From: an uncultured Oscillospiraceae bacterium
GTDB taxonomy: Bacteria; Bacillota; Clostridia; Oscillospirales; Acutalibacteraceae
Direction: 5' to 3'
Assembly (NCBI GenBank): GCA_900554525.1
Contig: USHL01000036.1
Location: forward strand, 1-9,738
DNA: 9,738 nucleotides
The notes under the pieces are model-generated. The model was given only the letters and a program-made list of their open reading frames with translations, searched no databases and was not told the origin of the DNA. Position numbers and translations under genes: made by a program. Below are positions 1-6,161 of the stretch, piece after piece. Position 1 is the first letter of the stretch. Every line of letters starts with the position of its first letter.

Positions 1-214
1 CCCCAAAAAAGAGCGATACGAACGCCAGTACAATCAGCAGAACACCGTATTTAATTATATACTCCATACCGCTTCCCGCTTCTATATGATTTATAAGCTT
101 TGCGATAAGAAATGGTATTAAGCATTCAACAACTACCTCGACCGCGACATACACGGGCGTAAGTATTGACGGAAGCTTATATTCCCTGACGCATCCGAAC
201 AGTCTTTTAATCAT
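1..214 (-). CDS. ABC exporter subunit (permease/ATPase half-transporter), N-terminal part only
   Basis: Only the first 71 codons are in the window; the gene runs off the left edge. The protein starts MIKRLFGCVREYKLPSI and continues with a hydrophobic stretch at about residues 17-40 and another at about 54-70. This is how the transmembrane domain of Clostridia half-size ABC exporters (fused permease and ATPase) usually begins. No ATPase motifs can be seen because the gene is cut. The ATG at 214-212 lies inside the 3' end of the MarR gene (8-nt overlap) and has a GGAGG box at 225-221, six bases upstream, so the two are translationally coupled. In related Firmicutes, MarR is often followed by two such half-transporters that form a heterodimeric drug or peptide exporter. 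That a second copy follows here is inference. The substrate cannot be read from the sequence. Confidence 0.8.
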   Translation of the reverse strand, partial: MIKRLFGCVREYKLPSILTPVYVAVEVVVECLIPFLIAKLINHIEAGSGMEYIIKYGVLLIVLAFVSLFFG

Positions 215-653
215 TATTATCCTCCATATTCTTTATAAATTTTTTCATTACGGCAAAAAAATCCGTAAGCTCGCCGTCCGAGACGCCGCGGCGCAGGCGC
301 GCCTCCCGGCGTTCTATGTCCTCGGTAATCAATGTATGCACCCTTACAGCCTTTTCGGTAAGCACGATTTTTTTAAGACGCGCGTCGCTGTCAACGCTTT
401 CTCTTGTTATAAAGCCGTTTTTTTCCATAAGCTTCAGAATATTGCTTGCGGTTGAACGCCTTATCGAAAATTCATTTTCAAAGTCCTTTTGAAAAATATC
501 GCGGTCTTTATTTTGATAAAAGTAAGCTATCGCCCAGCCATGTACACCGTTCGGCCAATCAAGCCTTAAACCTCCGCGCGACCTTTCAACATCTCGCCTG
601 ATAAGATTTGAAAGCATTCTTATCTGAAAACCGATATCATTCTCCGGATTCAA
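207..653 (-). CDS. MarR-family transcriptional regulator, TTG start
   Basis: A 148-residue winged-helix regulator of normal MarR length. The helix-turn-helix with wing spans about residues 52-104. Recognition-helix residues read RRSTASNILKLMEKNGFI (65-82), and the wing carries the family pattern D-x-D-x-R-x-K-K-x-x-L-T (88-99). Flanking helices (about 5-30 and 108-145) would form the dimer interface. The reading frame could begin at a TTG at 668, but GAGGTGA at 664-658 sits at ideal distance from the TTG at 653-651, so I choose that start (MNPENDIGF). The gene is expressed from a consensus promoter whose start region is covered by a perfect inverted repeat, which suggests autorepression. It overlaps the following ABC exporter gene by 8 nt, so it probably controls that exporter in response to a small ligand. 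The ligand is unknown. Confidence 0.93.
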   Translation of the reverse strand: MNPENDIGFQIRMLSNLIRRDVERSRGGLRLDWPNGVHGWAIAYFYQNKDRDIFQKDFENEFSIRRSTASNILKLMEKNGFITRESVDSDARLKKIVLTEKAVRVHTLITEDIERREARLRRGVSDGELTDFFAVMKKFIKNMEDNND

Positions 654-671
654 AAAATCACCTCGCAAATT

Positions 672-685
672 GTTAGCTTGCTAAC
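672..685. promoter_or_regulatory. Probable MarR operator (perfect inverted repeat)
   Basis: GTTAGC-TT-GCTAAC is a perfect 6+6 inverted repeat with a 2-nt centre. It lies directly downstream of the -10 box and just upstream of the MarR ribosome binding site, so it covers the expected transcription start. Size and symmetry fit sites bound by MarR dimers. Binding by the adjacent MarR protein is inferred from position. Confidence 0.8.
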
Positions 686-686
686 T

Positions 687-715
687 ATTATAGCGTTTTG
701 AGTTTTATATTTCAA
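687..715 (-). promoter_or_regulatory. Sigma-A type promoter of the marR-ABC operon
   Basis: Reading the minus strand, TTGAAA (715-710) is followed by a 17-nt spacer and a perfect TATAAT (692-687). The inverted-repeat operator starts one base after the -10 box. This is the only strong promoter seen upstream of the MarR gene. The remaining bases of the gap, up to the terminator at 755, show nothing else that I recognise. Confidence 0.85.
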
Positions 716-754
716 CAGTAATTTAGTAAACTTTCTGTGAATGGTTATTCATAC

Positions 755-792
755 AAAAAACGGCCGTCCTTTTAAAAAAGACAGCCGTTTTT
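755..792 (-). terminator. Rho-independent terminator of the proline operon
   Basis: On the minus strand, AAAAACGGC-T-GTC pairs with GAC-G-GCCGTTTTT around an A/T-rich loop (plus-strand arms at about 756-767 and 780-792), with one mismatch in the stem. It is followed by a T run. It begins six bases past the stop codon of the small membrane-protein gene. The A-rich left arm means it could also act in the other direction, but no plus-strand gene ends here. Confidence 0.85.
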
Positions 793-797
793 AATTA

Positions 798-1175
798 CTA
801 TTCTATTTGTTCTCCTCCGCCGAAACAGTAAAAACTTCCGTTCTCCGTCACCAAATCGTTTACATCACCCTCGGATATTTCGGAATAGGTTTTTTCATCA
901 ATCTCATATTCCTTATCTTCACCGTCTCCGGTCATAAACTCTGCATAGAACACCATTTTATGATGCGGATATTTAGGGTTTAAGCTATCGTATTTTATTT
1001 CACTTCGCTTATTGACTACCCTCGCCTTTTCGGAAAGCAAAACCGGTTTTTCCTGCGAAGTATCGAGCTTTGAGCGCATTCTTTTCCTGAACAAACGCCA
1101 ATATGCCGAAAATGAGAGCACAAACGCCGCAATACATATAACTATAGACAGAACCGATACAATATCCTCGCCCAT
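798..1175 (-). CDS. Small membrane-anchored protein, DUF2500-like
   Basis: A 125-residue protein. One hydrophobic segment (about residues 6-25) is followed by a basic patch (RLFRKRMRSK, 27-36), so the bulk of the protein should sit on the cytoplasmic face. The soluble part (about 48-120) runs as ARVVNKRSE, then FYAEFMTGDGEDKEYEID, then EGDVNDLVTENGSFYCFGG. This matches my memory of DUF2500-type proteins: a small beta-rich domain with an xGDxGxL-like turn before the last strand. Function is unknown. The start is the ATG at 1175-1173 with AAGGAG at 1189-1184. It lies 12 nt after proC and before the terminator at 755-792, so it is the last gene of the proline operon. Whether it has anything to do with proline is not shown by the sequence. 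Confidence 0.8.
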   Translation of the reverse strand: MGEDIVSVLSIVICIAAFVLSFSAYWRLFRKRMRSKLDTSQEKPVLLSEKARVVNKRSEIKYDSLNPKYPHHKMVFYAEFMTGDGEDKEYEIDEKTYSEISEGDVNDLVTENGSFYCFGGGEQIE

Positions 1176-1187
1176 GCCTAACGCTCC

Positions 1188-1991
1188 TTAAAGCTTGGCG
1201 TTTTTCTCGAATGCCGCCTTTACGGCGTCCATAACAGCCGCCCTGAAGCCGGCGTTTTCCAGCGCGTGTACACCTGCTATCGTTGTTCCTCCCGGACTGC
1301 ATACATCGTCCTTCAGCTCCGCAGGATGTCTGCCGGTCGAAGTAATAAGCTTACCCGCTCCGCTTATCGTACGCGCGGCATATTCAATAGCCTTGGCGCG
1401 CGGAAGACCGCATTCAACCGCGGCGTCTGCCATAGCCTCAGCAAAAATATATACAAATGCAGGGCCGCAGCCAGAAACCGCCGAAGCCGCGTCGATAAGC
1501 TTTTCGTCTATATGATCGGTAACCCCTGCCTTGCTGAGCGCCGCCGAAAAATCGGATATCTCATCCATAAAAACATCATCTGTGAACGAATAGAGGATAA
1601 CCCCCTCGCCGATCGAAACAGGCGTATTCGGCATAATTCTGATCATAGGATACTTTGCGCCGAGCATTTCTTTATACTGTGAAATTTTAAGCCCCGCCGC
1701 CATAGTTATAAGCACAAAACGATCGCCTCTTGCCGCCAAAACCGGCGCGATTTCCGAAAGCAGCTGAGACATCATCTGCGGCTTTACTCCGAGAAAAATA
1801 TACTTTGCCTCCGATGCCACGGTCCTGTTGTCCGCTGCACGGCAGCCAAGTTCCTCAGCAAGAGCCGAGGCCTTTGCCGCACTGCTGTCCGCCAGAAGTA
1901 TCTCTTCTCCGTCCGCTGACTTTCGCACTGCGCGCACCAGCGCCGAGCCCATATTCCCCGTACCTATAAAACCGAATTTTGCATACGCCAT
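1188..1991 (-). CDS. proC: Pyrroline-5-carboxylate reductase
   Basis: Last enzyme of proline synthesis: reduces 1-pyrroline-5-carboxylate to L-proline with NAD(P)H in the cytoplasm. At 267 residues it is the normal length. The N-terminal Rossmann fold carries GFIGTGNMGSAL (7-18), followed by the cofactor-domain motifs GVKPQ (68-72) and RIMPNTP (118-124). The C-terminal helical dimerisation domain has SGCGPAF (173-179) and the family signature DVCSPGGTTIAGV (229-241). All expected motifs are intact. The ATG at 1991-1989 starts 10 nt after the proA stop, and its AGGTAGG-type ribosome site overlaps the last proA codons. Confidence 0.97.
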   Translation of the reverse strand: MAYAKFGFIGTGNMGSALVRAVRKSADGEEILLADSSAAKASALAEELGCRAADNRTVASEAKYIFLGVKPQMMSQLLSEIAPVLAARGDRFVLITMAAGLKISQYKEMLGAKYPMIRIMPNTPVSIGEGVILYSFTDDVFMDEISDFSAALSKAGVTDHIDEKLIDAASAVSGCGPAFVYIFAEAMADAAVECGLPRAKAIEYAARTISGAGKLITSTGRHPAELKDDVCSPGGTTIAGVHALENAGFRAAVMDAVKAAFEKNAKL

Positions 1992-2001
1992 TTTACTTTA
2001 C

Positions 2002-3249
2002 CTACCTTATCTGACCGTTTCCGGTAATTATATATTTATATGAGTTCAACTCGCAAAGCCCCATCGGACCCCTTGCATGCAGCTTTTGGGTCGAAATTCC
2101 CATTTCACAGCCGAGACCGAATTCTCCGCCATCGGTAAATCTTGTAGACGCGTTTACATAAACAGCCGCCGAATCAACATGCGCGGTAAAATAATCAGCC
2201 GCGCTCCGGGACTTTGTAATTATGCAGTCGCTGTGATGAGTAGAATGAGCCGCGATATGACTTACTGCGCCTGAAACACCGTCTACCAAAGCCACCGCCA
2301 TAATATAATCGAGAAACTCGGTGTCAAAATCGTTTTCCCCGGCAGGTACGGCGTTTATAATTCCGCATACCTCTTTGTCGCCTCTCAGCTCGACCTTACG
2401 GACCCGCTCCGAGCCGCATAACCGATTATAAAGTCTCGGCAGGAATTCCGCCGCAATACTGCGGTCTACAAGACATACCTCAGCCGCGTTGCAAACCGAG
2501 GGGCGGCTGGTTTTAGCGTTGTCTACAATATTGAGCGCCGTTTCAATGTCCGCATCCTTATCAACATATATATGACATATACCTGTGCCCGTTTCAATGC
2601 AAGGGACAGTAGCGTTTTCAACACAGGCCTTTATCAGCCCTTTTCCTCCGCGCGGAATAAGAAGATCGACAAAGCCGTTGGCTGTCATCAGTTCGTTTGC
2701 GCTCGTACGCGTGGTATCTTCCACAAGGTTTACATAATCTTCATCTATTCCTGCTTCTGCGAGACCTGCTTTCAGCGCCGAGACAACCGCTTTGGCGCTT
2801 GAAAAAGCTTCCTTGCCGCTGCGCAGCACACATACATTACCGCTCTTAAAGGCAAGCGCCGCTGCGTCGGAGGTAACATTCGGACGGCTTTCATAGATTA
2901 TTGCCACAACCCCTATCGGGACAGAAACCTTTTTAATTACAAGTCCGTTATCACGCTTAATTTCGGAAAGCACCCTGCCTACCGGATCTTCAAGCTCCGC
3001 CACGGCGCGTATACCTGCCGCCATTGCGGCTATACGGTTTTTATCAAGCCTTAAACGGTCGATCATAACCTCTGAGATATTTCCCCTTGCCGACTCGACA
3101 TCCGCAGCGTTTGCCTCCAGAATATTATCAGTGGATTTTTCCAGCACATCGGCCATCGACAAAAGGCCCTTATTTTTCTGCTCGGAAGAAAGCGCCCCGT
3201 TCATCGAAGCCTTTTTCGCACGCTTAAGTATTTCGTAAGTAAGTATCAT
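2002..3249 (-). CDS. proA: Gamma-glutamyl phosphate reductase (glutamate-5-semialdehyde dehydrogenase)
   Basis: Second step of proline synthesis: reduces gamma-glutamyl phosphate to glutamate-5-semialdehyde with NADPH. The product cyclises to pyrroline-5-carboxylate, the substrate of ProC. It belongs to the aldehyde dehydrogenase superfamily and is full length at 415 residues. Visible motifs are PIGVVAIIYESRPNVTSDAA (111-130), the cofactor-binding stretch LRSGKEA (142-148), the catalytic cysteine C253 in SRPSVCNAAE, and the C-terminal TRFTDGGEFGLGCEMGIST region. Its ATG overlaps the proB stop as ATGA (3249-3246), so proB and proA are translationally coupled, as fits an enzyme pair that must hand over a labile acyl phosphate. 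Confidence 0.98.
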   Translation of the reverse strand: MILTYEILKRAKKASMNGALSSEQKNKGLLSMADVLEKSTDNILEANAADVESARGNISEVMIDRLRLDKNRIAAMAAGIRAVAELEDPVGRVLSEIKRDNGLVIKKVSVPIGVVAIIYESRPNVTSDAAALAFKSGNVCVLRSGKEAFSSAKAVVSALKAGLAEAGIDEDYVNLVEDTTRTSANELMTANGFVDLLIPRGGKGLIKACVENATVPCIETGTGICHIYVDKDADIETALNIVDNAKTSRPSVCNAAEVCLVDRSIAAEFLPRLYNRLCGSERVRKVELRGDKEVCGIINAVPAGENDFDTEFLDYIMAVALVDGVSGAVSHIAAHSTHHSDCIITKSRSAADYFTAHVDSAAVYVNASTRFTDGGEFGLGCEMGISTQKLHARGPMGLCELNSYKYIITGNGQIR

Positions 3250-4025
3250 TCTTTATCCGCCTTTCGTGAAATGAATCTTGTGCCCGCTTGCCTGCCTTCT
3301 GCAATATCGTAAAGCACCGAAGGCCGGTTGCCGTTAGCTATTACCATGTCTATACCCGCATCGACTGCGATTTTGGCAGCCTTGATTTTAGTGGTCATGC
3401 CTCCTGTGCCGAGTCTGCTTCCGGCACCGCCCGTCATATTTTCTATTTCAGGCGTAATTTCCTCGACGCGTTCGAGCTTTACTGCATTTTTGTTTTTATG
3501 CGGATCGGCAGTATAAAGCCCGTCGATATCCGAAAGCACTATCAGAAGATCGGCATTTACCGAAACCGCTACGACCGCCCCTAAAGTATCGTTATCGCCT
3601 ATAACTATCTCATCCGTAGCAATAGAGTCATTTTCATTTATTATCGGAAGAGCGCCGAGCTCCAAAAGCCGGCACATCGTATTTTCAAAATTCCGTCTGC
3701 GGTCGGAATGCTCGATATCCTCTCCGGTAATAAGCAGCTGCGCGACAGTATGATTGTATTCCGCAAACAGCTTGTCGTAGGTATACATCAGCTCGCATTG
3801 ACCGACAGCGGCAGCAGCCTGTTTTGTCGGAATATCCGACGGCCTCTCTTTAAGAGAAAGCTTTCCCGCTCCCATTCCGATGGCGCCGGAGGAAACGAGA
3901 ATCACTTCGTTTCCGGCATTTTTAAGATCGCTCATCACCTTGCAGAGCTCTTCCACCCTGCGTATATTTATAAGACCGGATTTATGAGCCAATGTGGAAG
4001 TCCCTATTTTGATTACAATACGCAT
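3246..4025 (-). CDS. proB: Glutamate 5-kinase, short form without PUA domain
   Basis: First and committed step of proline synthesis: phosphorylates glutamate with ATP to gamma-glutamyl phosphate. The amino-acid kinase fold is complete in 259 residues: IKIGTSTL (5-12), VSSGAIGMG (44-52), IINENDS (128-134), GDNDTLGA (143-150), LSDIDGLYTADP (164-175) and GTGGMTTKIKAA (206-217). Well-studied enzymes of about 365-370 residues add a C-terminal PUA domain. Here the protein ends shortly after the kinase fold, and the stop overlaps the proA start, so there is no room for a lost PUA fragment. Short ProB forms are known in Clostridia. In the family this enzyme is feedback-inhibited by proline through the kinase domain. 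The ATG at 4025 has GGAG about nine bases upstream. Confidence 0.97.
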   Translation of the reverse strand: MRIVIKIGTSTLAHKSGLINIRRVEELCKVMSDLKNAGNEVILVSSGAIGMGAGKLSLKERPSDIPTKQAAAAVGQCELMYTYDKLFAEYNHTVAQLLITGEDIEHSDRRRNFENTMCRLLELGALPIINENDSIATDEIVIGDNDTLGAVVAVSVNADLLIVLSDIDGLYTADPHKNKNAVKLERVEEITPEIENMTGGAGSRLGTGGMTTKIKAAKIAVDAGIDMVIANGNRPSVLYDIAEGRQAGTRFISRKADKE

Positions 4026-4046
4026 ATTAATACTCCGTTAAATAAT

Positions 4047-4418
4047 TTATCTTCTGCTGCCGACGCCGGAAGTAAGCCGAAAGCTTATATCCAACAGCAT
4101 TTTAAGCTCATCGTCGCTTACGCCGCCGTCAAGAGAAACCGTGATCCAGTTGGTCTTATTCATATGATAAGCCGGAAAAAATCCCGGCTGCATACGCAGA
4201 GAGCCGACAGCCGCGGGTTCGGTTTTGAGATTGATTATATTTACTTTTTTATCTTCAGCAAGACCTAATTTAGACCCTGACACCGCCATAAGCACAGCAA
4301 ACCATTTCCGATTGTCATTATGACGGAACACCGCATATTTAGGGTATCTCAGCCACGGGTATTCTATCGCTGCGCCGTAGGTTTCGGTTATATACTTCTC
4401 TGTTTCGGTTCTGTCCAT
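4047..4418 (-). CDS. MmcQ/YjbR family protein
   Basis: A 123-residue protein of the YjbR/MmcQ (CyaY-like fold) family. The family pattern is clear: YPWLRYPKYAVFRH near 20-33, NRKWFAVLM (36-44), KLGL (50-53), then NIINLKTEP (60-68), the PGFFPAYHMNKTNWITVSLDG run (78-98) and a C-terminal helix (about 101-116). Such proteins are usually annotated as DNA-binding on structural grounds, but no firm cellular role is known. The gene starts 4 nt after the upstream regulator and ends 21 nt before proB, so it is co-transcribed with both. Its ribosome binding site is weak (AAAGGC/GCGG-like bases within the regulator's last codons), which suggests it depends on translation of the upstream gene. Confidence 0.9.
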   Translation of the reverse strand: MDRTETEKYITETYGAAIEYPWLRYPKYAVFRHNDNRKWFAVLMAVSGSKLGLAEDKKVNIINLKTEPAAVGSLRMQPGFFPAYHMNKTNWITVSLDGGVSDDELKMLLDISFRLTSGVGSRR

Positions 4419-4422
4419 TTGT

Positions 4423-5121
4423 TTACCGCTGCCTTTTTTTCAGAATATCGGTAACGGCGTAATAAAAAGGTATCGTAAAAAAGATTATCCACGCCGGGTG
4501 CCACACGGAATAAGACATACCGAGCCAGATATATACCGCAGCCACCAGCACCGGAAACGCAAAAGCATTAGGGTCACGCTTGGCCACGGCGTCAGCCAAA
4601 GTATAATAAACCGGTATGGCAAGCAGAATTATCCAGCCCGCCGCCCAGCCGCCGCAGATATCAAGAAAGCCGAAGATAAGATAAAGCACGGCAATAAAGG
4701 GCGCAAACGGCAGCTTGTGGAGTATACACTGAGCCTTAGTCTTCTTTTGATCCTGCTCAATGGATTTTTTTATTTTGTCTTCAAGTACGCCGTTAAAATC
4801 TATATCGACATCTTTTCCATACCTATCGTGAACATGTACACATTTGGAATTTACAGTCACCCGGTCACCGGCAGATGAATTTATATAAAAGGATTTTTCA
4901 TCTTTCGGATCACAGTCTTCTCTGCCGTTCAGCAGCTCGTCGAGCGTTATCCCGTAAATTTCAGCCAGCTCTATGAGATTATCGGTGTCGGGCGAGGCCT
5001 CGGCGCGTTCCCATTTTGAAACCGCCTGCCGGGATACGCCGATTTTTTCGGCAAGCTCCTCCTGTGAAAATCCGTGCTGTTTGCGAAGCTGACGCAGTCT
5101 TTCGGCTGTTTTAATGTTCAT
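4423..5121 (-). CDS. XRE-family HTH regulator with C-terminal membrane domain
   Basis: A 232-residue protein. Residues 6-62 form a Cro/CI-type helix-turn-helix (RLRQLRKQHGFSQEELAEKI, then GVSRQAVSKWERAEASPD, then LAEIYGITLDELLNG). A polar linker (about 66-135) holds a beta-like stretch with DRVTVNSKCVHVHD and DVDIDFNGV. Four hydrophobic segments follow (about 139-157, 161-180, 186-203, 208-225). The tail looks like two copies of one hairpin: WAAGWIILLAIPVYY in the first and WHPAWIIFFTIPFYY in the second. It is therefore a membrane-tethered DNA-binding protein of a type common in Clostridia. The signal it senses is unknown. I chose the ATG at 5121 because AAGGAG (5134-5129) lies seven bases upstream; an ATG at 5139 lies before that site. 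It is the first gene of the operon that includes proB, proA and proC. Confidence 0.9.
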   Translation of the reverse strand: MNIKTAERLRQLRKQHGFSQEELAEKIGVSRQAVSKWERAEASPDTDNLIELAEIYGITLDELLNGREDCDPKDEKSFYINSSAGDRVTVNSKCVHVHDRYGKDVDIDFNGVLEDKIKKSIEQDQKKTKAQCILHKLPFAPFIAVLYLIFGFLDICGGWAAGWIILLAIPVYYTLADAVAKRDPNAFAFPVLVAAVYIWLGMSYSVWHPAWIIFFTIPFYYAVTDILKKRQR

Positions 5122-5151
5122 TTTTCTTCTCCTTATCATTTTTATGGTTTA

Positions 5152-5180
5152 ATTTTAAAGAAAACAAACATTTTCCGCAA
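5152..5180 (-). promoter_or_regulatory. Possible downstream promoter of the regulator-proBAC operon
   Basis: On the minus strand, TTGCGG (5180-5175), a 17-nt spacer and TAAAAT (5157-5152) fit a sigma-A promoter, ending about 30 nt before the regulator's start codon. The match is moderate and the region is A/T rich, so this is less secure than the TATAAT promoter further upstream. Confidence 0.45.
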
Positions 5181-5201
5181 GGTATTTCGGTTTTCGTCGC
5201 C

Positions 5202-5223
5202 GCAACTATCGGTTGCAAGAACC
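5202..5223. promoter_or_regulatory. Overlapping short inverted repeats, possible operator
   Basis: GCAAC-TATCG-GTTGC (5202-5216) is an inverted repeat with a 5-nt centre. It overlaps a second one, GGTT-GCAAG-AACC (5211-5223). Together they lie between the two candidate promoters of the HTH regulator, where a site bound by that regulator would be expected. The link to the regulator is inference, and each repeat is short enough that chance is possible. Confidence 0.4.
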
Positions 5224-5228
5224 ATTTA

Positions 5229-5258
5229 TTAACTTATTTTAACTTATTATAACTTATT
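5229..5258. repeat. Three tandem 10-bp repeats (TTAACTTATT type)
   Basis: On the plus strand, TTAACTTATT, TTAACTTATT and ATAACTTATT follow each other without a gap, and a decayed fourth unit (CTAACAACAA) follows. The 10-bp period is about one helical turn, so all copies face the same side of the DNA. The third copy overlaps the TATAAT box of the upstream promoter. This arrangement could be a row of protein-binding sites or simply an A/T-rich, easily melted or bent segment. Confidence 0.7.
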
Positions 5259-5274
5259 CTAACAACAATTTCCA
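5246..5274 (-). promoter_or_regulatory. Candidate main promoter of the regulator-proBAC operon
   Basis: On the minus strand, TGGAAA (5274-5269), a 17-nt spacer and a perfect TATAAT (5251-5246). The -35 box matches consensus at four of six positions. Transcription would start inside the tandem 10-bp repeats and give an untranslated leader of roughly 115-120 nt before the ATG at 5121. Confidence 0.6.
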
Positions 5275-5287
5275 CTGTTTTTTTATA

Positions 5288-5321
5288 AAAGCCCCATACG
5301 GATTATTCCGTACAGGGCTTT
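5288..5321 (-). terminator. Rho-independent terminator after carB-dapF
   Basis: AAAGCCC pairs with GGGCTTT and the inner TACGGA with TCCGTA around a TTAT loop, the two stems separated by a symmetrical CA/CA internal loop. It starts three bases past the stop of the fused carB-dapF gene. On the minus strand it is followed by TTTTATAAAA, a short T run, so termination is likely but not of the strongest kind. Confidence 0.8.
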
Positions 5322-5324
5322 GTA

Positions 5325-6161
5325 TCAATACTCACAAATTCCTTCATAAACAAGCACGGCGTCACCGGTAAGGATAATACCTTCATCGGTATAGTTGACG
5401 GTCAAATCCCCGCCCCTGACCTTAACTGTGATATCCTCTCCCTTTTTGCATCTGCCTGTCACACATGCAGCGACAACCGCCGCACAGGCGCCGGTGCCGC
5501 AGGCTGAGGTTTCGCCGTTTCCGCGCTCATAAACGCGCATTTTAAGGGTATTTGAGTTCACGTACCGCACAAATTCGGTATTTATACGCTCCGGGAAAAT
5601 CGGCGCGTTTTCAAACAGCGGGCCTGTTTTTTCAATATCTATTGTATCGATTCTGTCGCAGAAAACCACACAGTGCGGATTTCCTACATTAACGCATGTG
5701 ATATTGTAATTCTCTCCGCCTACCTGAAGCGGGTAGTTTATAAGCCGTTCTTCATCGACTGCCGCCGGAATAGCACATGCTCTCAGCTCAGCCCTGCCCA
5801 TATCGACCGAGGCCAGGGTCACCTTGCCGTTCGAGGTATAAAGCTTAAGGCGCTTGACTCCGCTTGCGGTTTCTATACTTGCGGTGTCATCGGTTATAAA
5901 GCCGTTGTCATAAAGATATTTAGCCGCACAGCGTATACAGTTTCCGGCCATTTTGCCCTCCGAGCCGTCGCGGTTGAAAACACGCATTTTAGCGTCGGCA
6001 ATATCAGAGCTTTCGATAAGCACAATACCGTAGCCGCCTATTCCCTTATGACGGTTGCAAAGACTTATGCAAAGCGATTCGGGGCAGGTAATTGAATTAT
6101 CAAAATTTTCAATGTAAATGTAATCGTCGCCCGTACCATGCATTTTGGCAAATTTCAGTTT
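5325..6161 (-). other. dapF: Diaminopimelate epimerase domain fused to the C-terminus of CarB
   Basis: Residues about 1066-1343 of the fused protein form a whole DapF (278 residues, normal length), starting LKFAKMHGTGDDYIYI. The family enzyme interconverts LL- and meso-diaminopimelate for lysine and peptidoglycan, using two cysteines, one per lobe. The C-terminal lobe is standard: NPHCV (1226-1230), INTEFV (1258-1263), ERGNGET (1277-1283) and catalytic C1286 in ACGTGAC. The N-terminal lobe is not. The first catalytic Cys, in the usual CGNG, is Ala in AGNC (A1137, with C1140 three residues on). The Asn of the usual GND is Asp (D1077). The usual GxDG reads GGYG (1107-1110). N1128 in FNRDG is kept. 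It may be a DapF variant with altered chemistry, an inactive domain, or an enzyme using C1140. No ribosome site precedes the internal ATGs at M1060 or M1072. Confidence 0.9.

Noticed and set aside
654..668. Longer MarR start (TTG at 668)
   Set aside because: The ribosome binding sequence GAGGTGA would fall inside the coding region; the TTG at 653 is at correct distance from it.
669..797. Extra small gene or RNA in the gap between the two operons
   Set aside because: Beyond the promoter, operator and terminator hairpin there is no open frame with a ribosome site and no other stable structure I could see.
1009..1302. Minus-strand frame of 97 codons bridging the DUF2500-like gene and proC
   Set aside because: It overlaps two well-supported genes in another frame, is rich in Arg/Gly/Cys as expected for a shadow frame, and has no ribosome site or recognisable motif.
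4026..4046. T-box or other leader controlling proB
   Set aside because: Only 21 nt separate yjbR from proB, which is too short for a structured leader.
5122..5139. ATG at 5139 as start of the HTH regulator
   Set aside because: It precedes the AAGGAG site that fits the ATG at 5121, and the added residues (MIRRRK) are just the translated ribosome site.
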